In this document: positions 48,558 through 56,430 of the stretch, in pieces | Layout of the letters: each line of letters opens with the position of its first letter | How positions within the stretch are numbered: position 1 is the stretch's first letter | Assembly: GCF_000429065.1 (NCBI RefSeq) | Contig: NZ_AUBD01000005.1 | Coordinates: 62,001-126,000, forward strand | Source of the DNA: Silanimonas lenta DSM 16282 | GTDB taxonomy: Bacteria > Pseudomonadota > Gammaproteobacteria > Xanthomonadales > Xanthomonadaceae | Direction of reading: 5' to 3' | Length of the DNA: 64,000 bases | Made by a program: the position numbers and the translations under genes | The notes under the pieces: model-generated | Databases searched by the model: none | What the model was told of the DNA's origin: nothing | Seen by the model: only the letters and a program-made list of their open reading frames with translations

Positions 48558-49451
48558 ATGCGTTTCGCTCCGCTCTCCTGGCTCCGCGCCGCCGCCGCCG
48601 GCATGCTGGTCGCCGCCAATACCCTGTTCCATGCCGCGCCCCTGCTCTCGCTCGCCGTGGCGAAGGCCGTGGTGCCGTTCCGCCGGGCCCGCGCGGCCAT
48701 GTCGCGCTGGATGCCGGCGCTGGGCGAGAGCTGGATCGCGGTGAACAGCTGGGCGATGAACCGCTTCACCCCGACGCGCTGGGTGGTGACCGGCGACGCG
48801 GCCTTCGACCGCGCCCGCCGCTACCTCGTGCTCAGCAACCACCAGAGCTGGGTCGACATCCCGGTGCTGCAGAAGGTGCTGAACCGCCGCATCCCCTTCC
48901 AGCGCTTCTTCCTCAAGGATTCGCTGAAGTGGGTGCCGGTGCTCGGGCTGGCCTGGTGGGCGCTCGACTTCCCCTTCATGAAGCGGGCCAGCAAGTCGCA
49001 GATCCAGAAGCACCCCGAACTGGCGCGCCGCGACCTCGAGACCGCACGCCGGGCCTGCGCCAAGTTCCGCGAGATCCCGGTCTCGGTGATGAACTTCGTC
49101 GAGGGCACCCGGGCCAATGCGAAGAAGCTCGCCGAAAGCGGCTACCGCCACCTGCTCAAGCCCAAGTCCGGCGGCGTGGCGCAGGTGATGAACTCGATGG
49201 GCGAGCTGCTCGACGGCATCGTCGACGTGACCATCGTCTACCCGCAGGGCCGGCCCAGCATCGTCGACCTCTTCGCCGGCAAGGTGCGCGAGATCCGCGT
49301 CGACCTGCGCCTGCGGCCGGTGCCGAGGGAGCTCCTGGGCGGCGACTACGAGAACGACCGCGCCTACCGCGCGCGCTTCCAGCAGTGGCTGAACGGCCTC
49401 TGGGCAGAGAAGGACGCGAGGATCGACGCGCTGCTGGCGCAGCCGGCCTGA
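48558..49451 (+). CDS. PlsC/YihG-type acyltransferase
   Basis: A 297-residue membrane acyltransferase. The N-terminal hydrophobic segment is followed by the HX4D motif NHQSWVD and the EGTR motif of lysophosphatidic acid acyltransferases, and the LKWVPVLGLAWWALDFPFMKR spacing of the YihG subgroup. It probably adds an acyl chain to a lysophospholipid. It starts 86 bp after selO and may share its transcript. ATG 48558 is the first start with the normal N-terminus. Confidence 0.9.
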   Translation: MRFAPLSWLRAAAAGMLVAANTLFHAAPLLSLAVAKAVVPFRRARAAMSRWMPALGESWIAVNSWAMNRFTPTRWVVTGDAAFDRARRYLVLSNHQSWVDIPVLQKVLNRRIPFQRFFLKDSLKWVPVLGLAWWALDFPFMKRASKSQIQKHPELARRDLETARRACAKFREIPVSVMNFVEGTRANAKKLAESGYRHLLKPKSGGVAQVMNSMGELLDGIVDVTIVYPQGRPSIVDLFAGKVREIRVDLRLRPVPRELLGGDYENDRAYRARFQQWLNGLWAEKDARIDALLAQPA

Positions 49452-49490
49452 GGTCGTCAGGGGTCTTGGATTGCGCCTGCCTCGCGTGGC

Positions 49491-49574
49491 GTGCGCCCCC
49501 GTGCCGCTCAGACTCTGCGTCCAGCGCCGTATTCGCGGACGCTCGGCATCCCTGCCTCGCTCACGGGGGCGCAC
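49491..49574. repeat. Long inverted repeat with nested pair
   Basis: GTGCGCCCCCGTG (49491-49503) and its exact complement (49562-49574) are separated by 58 nt; a GCGTCC/GGACGC pair (49517-49522, 49537-49542) sits inside. CTGCCTCGC occurs before each outer arm. Confidence 0.7.
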
Positions 49575-49669
49575 TCCCCGCGGGCGCGGCGCTCCGGGGG
49601 TTTCGCCGCGAGCCGCGACGCCGCGGGTGGCGTTTCGCGGCAAGCGAGCCATGGATGGCGAGCGCCCGA

Positions 49670-49691
49670 GTCGGGGCAGGAGTGCCCCGAC
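49670..49691. repeat. Perfect hairpin with GGAG loop
   Basis: GTCGGGGCA pairs with TGCCCCGAC around GGAG. It has no T-run on either side. Confidence 0.7.
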
Positions 49692-49803
49692 CGAGGGAAG
49701 AGCGAAATGCCGCACGCGGCAGGCAGGCTCGCCCGCGACCGCCGCCCGCACAAGGCAGGCGCTCCCCGAGGAACCTTGTGCAGCAAGCAGGCCCTTGGGA
49801 GCC

Positions 49804-51588
49804 TCAGGCCGCGGCCTTCGCCGCCTCGGTCTCCAGCGCCGATACCACCCGCTGGCGCTCGGCCTCGAGCGCCGCCGGCAGACGCGGCCCGAACTCGGCG
49901 AGGTACTCGCCGATCGAGGCCATCTCCGCCTTCCAGCCCTCGCGGTCGCAGGCGAACAGCAGCTGGCGCGCTTCCTCGCTGAGGGTGAGGCCCTCGAGGT
50001 TGAGGTCTTCCGGGCGCGGGAACAGGCCCACCGGCGTCTCGACGGCGCCGGCCTTGCCCTCGCAGCGTTTCAGCATCCACTCCAGCACGCGCAGGTTGTC
50101 GCCGAAACCCGGCCACAGGAACCTGCCGTCGCTGCCCTTGCGGAACCAGTTGACGTGGAAGACCTTGGGCAGCTTGTCGGCCTTGGCGCCGAAGCTGAGC
50201 CAGTGGGCGAAGTAGTCGGCGAAGTTGTAGCCGCAGAAAGGCTTCATCGCCATCGAATCGCGGCGCACCACGCCCACCGCGCCGGTGGCGGCGGCGGTGG
50301 TCTCGGAAGCCATGCCGGCGCCGATGAGCACGCCGTGGGTCCAGTCGCGGGCCTCGAACACCAGCGGCACCAGCGAGGCGCGGCGGCCACCGAAGACGAT
50401 GGCGCTGATCGGCACGCCCTGCGGGTCCTCGGCCTTCGGCGAGTAGGAGGGGCACTGCTTGGCCGACACCGTGAAACGGGCATTCGGATGCGCCGCCGGC
50501 CCTTTGGCGGGGTCGAAGGGCTGGCCCTTCCAGTCGAGCGAGGGCACGCGATCGTCGAGACCTTCCCACCAGGGCTGGTTGTCGGCGGTGAGGCCGACAT
50601 TGGTGAAGATGGCATCGCGGTCGAGCATGGCGAGCGCGTTCGGGTTGCTCTTCGCCCCGGTGCCCGGGGCCACGCCGAAATAGCCGGCTTCCGGGTTGAT
50701 GGCGTAGAGGCGGCCGTCGGCGCCGGGACGCATCCAGCAGATGTCGTCGCCCACGGTCCAGACCTTCCAGCCCTTCTCGCGGTAGCCCTCGGGCGGGATC
50801 AGCATGGCGAGGTTGGTCTTGCCGCAGGCGCTGGGGAAGGCGGCGGCGACGTAATGCGTCTCGCCCTGCGGGTTCTCGATGCCGACGATCAGCATGTGCT
50901 CGGCCAGCCAGCCCTCGCTGCGCGCCTGGTAGCTGGCGATGCGCAGGGCATGGCATTTCTTGCCGAGCAGGGCATTGCCGCCGTAGCCCGAGCCATAGCT
51001 CTTGATCGTGAGCTCCTCGGGGAAATGCATGATGAAGCGGCGCTCCGGGTCGAGCTCGCCGGTGGAGTGCAGGCCCTTGACGAAATGGCCCTCGCGCTCG
51101 ATGCGGGCGAGCGCTGCCGCGCCCATGCGGGTCATGATCCGCATGTTGGCGACCACGTAGGGCGAGTCGGTGATCTCGACGCCGCAGCGGGAGAGCGGCG
51201 AATCGATCGGGCCCATGCAGTAGGGGATGACGTACATCGTCCGGCCTTTCATGCAGCCGGCGAACAGGGCGTCCATCTTCGCGTGGGCCTCGGCCGGGGC
51301 CATCCAGTGGTTGTTCGGGCCGGCGTCCTCGCGCCCGGTGGTGCAGACGAAGGTGAGGTGCTCGACGCGGGCCACGTCGCCCGGATGCGAGCGGTGCAGG
51401 TAGCAGCCGGGATGGGTGTCGGGGTTGAGGGCGAGCAGGGTGCCGTCGGCCAGCATGGCCTCCTTGAGCGCGGCGTCCTCCTCGGCCGAGCCATCGCACC
51501 AGTGGATGCGGTCGGGCTGGGTGAGGGCGGCGACGGACGCCACCCAGTCGTTCAGGGCCGCGAGGCGGCTCGGCGAGCGGCTGCTCAT
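49804..51588 (-). CDS. pckG: Phosphoenolpyruvate carboxykinase (GTP)
   Basis: A 594-residue GTP-dependent PEPCK that converts oxaloacetate to PEP in gluconeogenesis. The P-loop PSACGKTN, the GGNALLGKK lysine segment and the RIHWCDGS N-terminus are conserved. Start: ATG 51588 has a GGAG ribosome-binding site at a 9-nt distance, while the in-frame GTG 51603 lacks one. The GTP enzyme replaces the ATP enzyme of enteric bacteria, as in Xanthomonas. It is convergent with the acyltransferase gene. Confidence 0.95.
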   Translation of the reverse strand: MSSRSPSRLAALNDWVASVAALTQPDRIHWCDGSAEEDAALKEAMLADGTLLALNPDTHPGCYLHRSHPGDVARVEHLTFVCTTGREDAGPNNHWMAPAEAHAKMDALFAGCMKGRTMYVIPYCMGPIDSPLSRCGVEITDSPYVVANMRIMTRMGAAALARIEREGHFVKGLHSTGELDPERRFIMHFPEELTIKSYGSGYGGNALLGKKCHALRIASYQARSEGWLAEHMLIVGIENPQGETHYVAAAFPSACGKTNLAMLIPPEGYREKGWKVWTVGDDICWMRPGADGRLYAINPEAGYFGVAPGTGAKSNPNALAMLDRDAIFTNVGLTADNQPWWEGLDDRVPSLDWKGQPFDPAKGPAAHPNARFTVSAKQCPSYSPKAEDPQGVPISAIVFGGRRASLVPLVFEARDWTHGVLIGAGMASETTAAATGAVGVVRRDSMAMKPFCGYNFADYFAHWLSFGAKADKLPKVFHVNWFRKGSDGRFLWPGFGDNLRVLEWMLKRCEGKAGAVETPVGLFPRPEDLNLEGLTLSEEARQLLFACDREGWKAEMASIGEYLAEFGPRLPAALEAERQRVVSALETEAAKAAA

Positions 51589-51685
51589 GTCGGGAAACTC
51601 CACGGAAGGGATGAGGGGCGTCGCGAGACGGGACTGCTATCCATGACGCCCGCCACCGGCAGACCCCCGGAACCCGACTCGATGC

Positions 51686-51697
51686 ATACGTATTCTA
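51686..51697 (-). promoter_or_regulatory. Candidate -10 element and ATACGTAT palindrome before pckG
   Basis: In the 199-bp gap before pckG, TAGAAT on the minus strand (51692-51697) overlaps the palindrome ATACGTAT (51686-51693). No clear -35 box was seen. The half-sites resemble those of the nearby TetR operators, but the spacing differs. Confidence 0.3.
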
Positions 51698-51787
51698 TCC
51701 CGTCCCGGCAGGGGGTGCCGGCCCCGCCTGGTCCGGGGACAGGACCGCTGACCGGGGCGGGGCGGGAGACGGCCCGGCCTGCCCGGC

Positions 51788-52369
51788 TCAGGCCGGGATC
51801 AGGGTGTCCATGACGTGGCCGACGTAGGCCTCGAACTCGTCGTGGTGCAGGCGCGGCTGGCCGAGCTGCAGGCTGAGCTGCAGGAAGCCGACGTAGGCGG
51901 CGTAGGTGAGGCGGGCGCGGTTGATGGCCTCGAGCCGCGGCAGGCCGGCCTGGCGGAAGCTGGCGGCAAGATAGTCCATGCGCCGCTGCGAGACCCGGGC
52001 CAGCACCGGCTGCACCACCGGGTGGTCGAGCGCCTTCAGAAGCTCGCTGTAGATCTTGTGCGGGCGCAGTTCGTGGGCCACCAGGCGGAACAGGTTGCGC
52101 AGGCGCTCGCGCGGCTCGGGGAAGGCCTCGAGCTTGCCGAACACCGTCTCCTGCTCCATCGCCTCCCAGGCCTCGAGGGCGGCGGCGAGCAGGGCCTCAC
52201 GCGAGGGGAAATGCCAGTAGAAGCTGCCCTTGGTGACGCCGAGGCGGCGCGCCAGCGGCTCCACTGCCACCGCCGCCACGCCATCCTCGGCGATCACGTC
52301 GAGCGCGGCATGGGCCCAGTCGCTGGCGGAAAGGCGCGTCGGGCGGTCGGTCTTGGCGGCGGCGGGCAT
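51788..52369 (-). CDS. TetR/AcrR family regulator of the FadE module
   Basis: A 193-residue TetR protein: N-terminal helix-turn-helix (about residues 15-60, with RLGVTKGSFYWHFPSREALL) and a C-terminal ligand domain. It is divergent from the alpha/beta hydrolase and fadE genes, and two matching operator-like palindromes lie in the 107-bp gap, so it most likely represses this operon and itself. The ligand is unknown; an acyl-CoA or fatty acid fits the neighbours. ATG 52369 is preferred, as the upstream frame runs through the operators. Confidence 0.88.
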   Translation of the reverse strand: MPAAAKTDRPTRLSASDWAHAALDVIAEDGVAAVAVEPLARRLGVTKGSFYWHFPSREALLAAALEAWEAMEQETVFGKLEAFPEPRERLRNLFRLVAHELRPHKIYSELLKALDHPVVQPVLARVSQRRMDYLAASFRQAGLPRLEAINRARLTYAAYVGFLQLSLQLGQPRLHHDEFEAYVGHVMDTLIPA

Positions 52370-52424
52370 CGGAAGCGGGGGCGATTCACGGAAAGGACAC
52401 AATAATGCGTCCGCGCCGCTTTCA

Positions 52425-52480
52425 CCATACGCAGACGTATTGACAGGGCCGAAGCCCTCAACCCATACTCGCCCGTATGG
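52425..52480 (+). promoter_or_regulatory. Twin TetR-type operators and promoter with predicted leaderless start
   Basis: Two palindromes share the form CCATAC-N6-GTATKG: 52425-52442 and 52463-52480, centres 38 bp apart. Between and inside them lies TTGACA (52440-52445) and, 18 bp on, CATACT (52464-52469). The expected transcription start is at about 52476-52477, i.e. at the ATG of the hydrolase gene, and no Shine-Dalgarno sequence precedes this ATG. Confidence 0.65.
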
Positions 52481-53379
52481 TTGCATCGCCCCATCCCCTG
52501 CCCTCCCTGCATCCGCTCGTCTGGCGCGGATACGGCGGCCTGCCGCTGGCGGCCTCGGCCAGCAGTCCGGAGGCGCCGCCGGCAGTGCTGTTCGCCCACG
52601 GCTTCGGCCAGACCCGCCAGGCCTGGAGCCGCAGCATGCAGCAGCTCGCTGCGCAGGGCATCGCCTCGGCGGCCTGGGACATGCGCGGCCACGGGCAGTC
52701 GGGCCGCAACGCGCCAGGCGAGCGCTACGAGGTGCAGCAGTTCATCGAGGATGCGCTGGCGGTGCGCCGGGCCCTCCCCGCCGCCCCGGTGCTGGTGGGG
52801 GCCTCGATGGGCGGCCTGGTGGGCCTCGCGGCGCAGGCGCGCGGCGCCGGTTTCTCCGCCCTGGTGCTGGTGGACGTGACCCCGAAGTGGGAACTGGCCG
52901 GCATGCAGCGCATCCTCGCCTTCATGGGCGCCCACCCCGAGGGCTTCGAGGACTTCGAGCACGCGGCGCGCGAGATCGCTGCCTACCTGCCGCACCGCCG
53001 CAGCCGCAAGTCGCCCGCCGATCTCGCCCACCTGCTGGTGCGCGGCGAGGACGGTCGCCTGCGCTGGCACTGGGACCCGCGCCTGCTGCAGGACCTGGCC
53101 GACAGCGACAGGCACCAGGACGAGCTCGCCGACGCCGCCCGCCGCATCGAGGTGCCGGTGCTGCTGGTGAGCGGCGGCCGCAGCGACCTCGTCTCGGCCG
53201 AGACCATCGCCCACTTCCGCTCGCTGGTGCCCCACGCCGAGCACGTCTGCCTGCCCCATGCCACCCATATGGTGGCCGGCGACGACAACGACGCCTTCAC
53301 CCGTAGCATCCTGTCCTTCCTCGGACACCGCCCCCACGCGGCCTCCTCCACCGGACCCCTTCGCGGAGCCCTGCCATGA
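52477..53379 (+). CDS. Alpha/beta hydrolase
   Basis: A 300-residue serine hydrolase of the alpha/beta fold. The oxyanion segment is AHGFGQTRQAW, the nucleophile elbow is GASMGG, the acid is near LLVSGGRSDLV and the His is in LPHATHMVAGD. It is likely an esterase or lipase-like enzyme; the substrate is not fixed. Its stop overlaps fadE by 4 nt. It has no ribosome-binding site and the operator covers its start codon. Confidence 0.87.
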   Translation: MVASPHPLPSLHPLVWRGYGGLPLAASASSPEAPPAVLFAHGFGQTRQAWSRSMQQLAAQGIASAAWDMRGHGQSGRNAPGERYEVQQFIEDALAVRRALPAAPVLVGASMGGLVGLAAQARGAGFSALVLVDVTPKWELAGMQRILAFMGAHPEGFEDFEHAAREIAAYLPHRRSRKSPADLAHLLVRGEDGRLRWHWDPRLLQDLADSDRHQDELADAARRIEVPVLLVSGGRSDLVSAETIAHFRSLVPHAEHVCLPHATHMVAGDDNDAFTRSILSFLGHRPHAASSTGPLRGALP

Positions 53380-55850
53380 GTGTCTTCCTTCCCTTCGCCG
53401 TGCTGCTGCTGGCCAGCCTGGTGGCGGCCTACCACCGCTGGTCACTGGCGGTGTTCACCGCCGTGGCCGGCGCGGCCCTGATGCTGGTCTACCTCACCGG
53501 CCTTGCCCCCACCGCCACCCTGGTGGCCGCCGGGCTGCTCGCCGTGGTGGCCCTGCCCCTGCTGCTCACACCGCTGCGGCAGAACCTGATCACCGCGCCG
53601 CTGCTGAAGTTCTACACGAAGATCCTGCCGCCGCTCTCCGACACCGAGCGCACCGCGCTGGAGGCCGGTACGGTGGGCTTCGAGGGCGAGCTGTTCTCCG
53701 GCGCACCGAAGTGGGAGCAGCTGCTCTCGCAGCCCAAGCCCACCCTCACCGCCGAGGAGCAGGCCTTCCTCGACGGGCCGGTGGAGGAGGTCTGCCGGAT
53801 GGTGAACGACTGGGAGACCACCCACGTGCGCGCCGACCTGGCGCCCGAGGTCTGGGAGTTCCTGAAGAAGCACAAGTTCTTCGGCATGATCATCCCGAAG
53901 GAATACGGCGGCCTTGGCTTCTCGGCACTGGCCCACCACAAGGTGATCCAGAAGCTGGCCTCGATCTCCTCGGTGCTGAGCTCCACCGTGGGTGTGCCGA
54001 ACTCGCTGGGCCCGGCCGAGCTGCTGCTGCACTACGGCACCGACGAGCAGAAGAAGCACTACCTGCCGCGCCTCGCCGACGGCCGCGAGATCCCCTGCTT
54101 TGCCCTCACCGGCCCCAGCGCCGGCTCCGACGCCACCTCGCTGCCCGACTACGGCATCGTCTGCGAGGGCGAGTGGAACGGCGCCAAGGTGCTGGGCGTG
54201 AAGCTCACCTTCGACAAGCGCTACATCACCCTCGCCCCGGTGGCCACGGTGATCGGCCTCGCTTTCCGCCTCTACGACCCCGACAGGCTGCTCTCCGAGG
54301 AGGTAGACCGCGGCATCACCCTCGCCCTGATCCCGCGCGAGACGCCGGGACTCCACATCGGCCGCCGCCACTTCCCGCTCAACTGCACCTTCATGAACGG
54401 CCCCCTGCACGGCAAGGACGTGTTCCTGCCGCTCTCGCAGCTGATCGGCGGCGAGGAGTACGTGGGCCACGGCTGGCGCATGCTGGTGGAATGCCTCTCG
54501 GTGGGCCGCGCCATCACTCTGCCCTCCACCTCCAGCGGCTGCGCCAAGATCGGGGCGGCGGCCACCGGCGCCTATGCCCGCATCCGCAAGCAGTTCGGCC
54601 TGTCGATCGGCCGCTTCGAGGGCGTGGAGGAGGCCCTGGCGCGGATCGCCGGCTACACCTATGCCACCACCGCACTCTCGCAGGCCACGGCGGCGGCGGT
54701 GGACCGCGGCGAGAAGCCGGCCGTGCCCTCGGCCATCGCCAAGTACCACGCCACCGAGATGGCACGCGAGATCGGCCGCGACGCCATGGACATCCATGGC
54801 GGCAAGGGCGTGATCCTCGGTCCTTCGAACTACATCGGCCGCGCTTGGCAGGCCGCGCCCATCTCCATCACCGTGGAGGGCGCGAACATCATGACCCGCT
54901 CGCTGATGATCTTCGGGCAGGGCGCCATCCGCTGCCATCCCTGGGTGCTGAAGGAAATGCAGGCCGCCATGCACCCCGACCCGGCGGTGCGGCTGCGCGA
55001 GTTCGACGCCAACCTGTTCGGCCACATCGGCTTTGCCATCAGCAATGCGGTGCGCAGCCTGTGGATGGGCCTCAGCTTCGCCGCCTTCGGCAAGGCCCCG
55101 GGCGATGACTACACCCGCCGCTTCTACCGCAAGCTCAACCGCTACTCGGCCAACCTGGCCCTGGTGGCCGATACCTCGATGCTCACCCTGGGCGGCAAGC
55201 TGAAGTTCAAGGAAAGCCTCTCGGGCCGCCTCGGCGACGTGCTCTCGCAGCTCTACATCGCCAGCGCCATGCTGAAGCGCTACGAGGACGAGGGCCGCCC
55301 GGCCTCGGAGCGTCCGCTGCTGGCCTGGGCCTTCCACGACAGCGTGCACAAGATCGAGCTGGCGCTCTCGGGCGCCCTGCGCAACTACCCGATCCGTCCG
55401 GTGGGCTGGCTGCTCTGGCTGCTGGTGTTCCCGCTCGGCCGCCGCGCCCAGCCGCCCAGCGACCGCCTCGGCCACCGCGCCGCCGCGCTCTTGATGTCGC
55501 CCTCCGATGCCCGCGACCGGCTGGTGCAGGGCGTGTTCCTCACCCCTTGCGCCAACAACCCCGCGGGCCGGGTGAATGCCGCGCTGCCGAAGGTGATCGC
55601 GGCCGAGCCGGTGGAGCGCAAGTTCCTGAAGGCGGTGAAGGGCGGCGAGATCACCGCCCTCGACTTCGCCGGCCAGCTTGCCGAGGCGGTGCGCAAAGGC
55701 CTTCTCAGCAACGAGGAGAAGGCCCAGCTGGAAGAGCTGCGCCGCCTGACCTGGGATGCCATCAGCGTGGACGACTTCGACCACGAGGACCTGGTGGCCG
55801 CCTCGCTGTACCGCGGCCAGAAGTCCGGCGAGACGCGGCGCGCCGCCTGA
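53376..55850 (+). CDS. fadE: Acyl-CoA dehydrogenase FadE
   Basis: An 824-residue membrane-linked FadE-type enzyme. Two N-terminal hydrophobic helices (about 1-70) precede the acyl-CoA dehydrogenase core (about 120-570) and the long C-terminal DUF1974 domain (about 520-815). FAD-binding GPSAGSDAT and IHGGKGV segments are present. It performs the first step of fatty acid beta-oxidation, and is a member of the gammaproteobacterial form found in E. coli. It overlaps the hydrolase gene by 4 nt. A hairpin and a hotdog-fold gene follow. Confidence 0.95.
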   Translation: MSVFLPFAVLLLASLVAAYHRWSLAVFTAVAGAALMLVYLTGLAPTATLVAAGLLAVVALPLLLTPLRQNLITAPLLKFYTKILPPLSDTERTALEAGTVGFEGELFSGAPKWEQLLSQPKPTLTAEEQAFLDGPVEEVCRMVNDWETTHVRADLAPEVWEFLKKHKFFGMIIPKEYGGLGFSALAHHKVIQKLASISSVLSSTVGVPNSLGPAELLLHYGTDEQKKHYLPRLADGREIPCFALTGPSAGSDATSLPDYGIVCEGEWNGAKVLGVKLTFDKRYITLAPVATVIGLAFRLYDPDRLLSEEVDRGITLALIPRETPGLHIGRRHFPLNCTFMNGPLHGKDVFLPLSQLIGGEEYVGHGWRMLVECLSVGRAITLPSTSSGCAKIGAAATGAYARIRKQFGLSIGRFEGVEEALARIAGYTYATTALSQATAAAVDRGEKPAVPSAIAKYHATEMAREIGRDAMDIHGGKGVILGPSNYIGRAWQAAPISITVEGANIMTRSLMIFGQGAIRCHPWVLKEMQAAMHPDPAVRLREFDANLFGHIGFAISNAVRSLWMGLSFAAFGKAPGDDYTRRFYRKLNRYSANLALVADTSMLTLGGKLKFKESLSGRLGDVLSQLYIASAMLKRYEDEGRPASERPLLAWAFHDSVHKIELALSGALRNYPIRPVGWLLWLLVFPLGRRAQPPSDRLGHRAAALLMSPSDARDRLVQGVFLTPCANNPAGRVNAALPKVIAAEPVERKFLKAVKGGEITALDFAGQLAEAVRKGLLSNEEKAQLEELRRLTWDAISVDDFDHEDLVAASLYRGQKSGETRRAA

Positions 55851-55878
55851 GGCCCTGCCGCAGGCCGTGATTCCTCGT

Positions 55879-55903
55879 GACGGCGGGCTTCGGGCCCGCC
55901 GTC
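55879..55903 (+). terminator. Hairpin between fadE and the DUF4442 gene
   Basis: A perfect 10-bp stem (55879-55888 with 55894-55903) and a TTCGG loop, followed by CCGTCTTT. It could end or attenuate transcription 28 bp after fadE; the next gene begins 20 bp later, so partial read-through is likely. Confidence 0.5.
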
Positions 55904-55922
55904 CCGTCTTTACGGAGGCCCC

Positions 55923-56414
55923 ATGCTGGATGCCGCTCCCCTGCTCCGCCTGTACCGCCGCTTCGCGCGCCTGCCGCTGGGACGCTGGCTGTTCTCGCGC
56001 GCGCTGTGCTTCAAGGCGCCCTACTTCGCCAGCATCCACCCCACCATCCTCGCGCTCGAGCTCGGGCGCTGCGAGGCGCGCATCCCGCACCGCCGCAGCA
56101 TGCAGAACCACCTCGGCAGCGTGCATGCCATCGCCCTTTGCAACCTTGCCGAGCTCTGCGCCGGGGTGATGGTGGACGCCTCGATCCCGCCGGGCATGCG
56201 CTGGATCCCCAAGGGCATGACGGTGCAGTACCTGAAGAAGGCCATGGGGCCGCAGACCGGCATCGCCCAGCCCGCGCAGCCCATCGTCGCCGCCGGGGCA
56301 GGCTACGAGCTGCCGGTGCGGGTGGAGGTGCACGACGCCGGCGGCGAGCCCACCTTCCGCGCCGAAGTGCTGATGTGGGTGTCGCCGAAACCGGCCCGCC
56401 CCCGGGGCGGGTGA
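55923..56414 (+). CDS. DUF4442 hotdog-fold protein
   Basis: A 163-residue hotdog-fold protein of the DUF4442/thioesterase-like group (RSMQNHLGSVHAIALCNLAELC, quoted in part: NHLGSVHAIALCNLAE; then IPKGMTVQYLKKA). It probably acts on acyl-CoA or acyl thioesters; no activity is proven for the family. It comes 72 bp after fadE with the hairpin between them. An ACGGAGG ribosome-binding site precedes ATG 55923. It is convergent with the transporter gene. Confidence 0.85.
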   Translation: MLDAAPLLRLYRRFARLPLGRWLFSRALCFKAPYFASIHPTILALELGRCEARIPHRRSMQNHLGSVHAIALCNLAELCAGVMVDASIPPGMRWIPKGMTVQYLKKAMGPQTGIAQPAQPIVAAGAGYELPVRVEVHDAGGEPTFRAEVLMWVSPKPARPRGG

Positions 56415-56430
56415 GCCCGCGCCCGGCGGA

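Larger units (their letters stand above)
49452..49803 (+). other. 352-bp intergenic region with structured repeats, no gene
   Basis: No convincing ORF. It holds a 13-bp inverted repeat (49491-49503 with 49562-49574) enclosing a nested 6-bp pair (49517-49522 with 49537-49542), and a second perfect hairpin with 9-bp stem and GGAG loop (49670-49691). GGA motifs recur (CATGGATGG, CAGGAG, GAGGGAAG, GAGGAAC). It lies between the acyltransferase and convergent pckG, so it may be a terminator zone, a repeated element or a small RNA. No Pol III-type or tRNA-like structure was seen. Confidence 0.5.

Noticed and set aside
51686-51693. Third TetR operator before pckG
   Set aside because: The half-sites ATAC and GTAT are adjacent with no 6-bp spacer, unlike the two operators in the divergent TetR gap.
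53442-56333. 963-residue open frame on the minus strand opposite fadE
   Set aside because: A shadow frame of the high-GC fadE gene, with no recognised motif.
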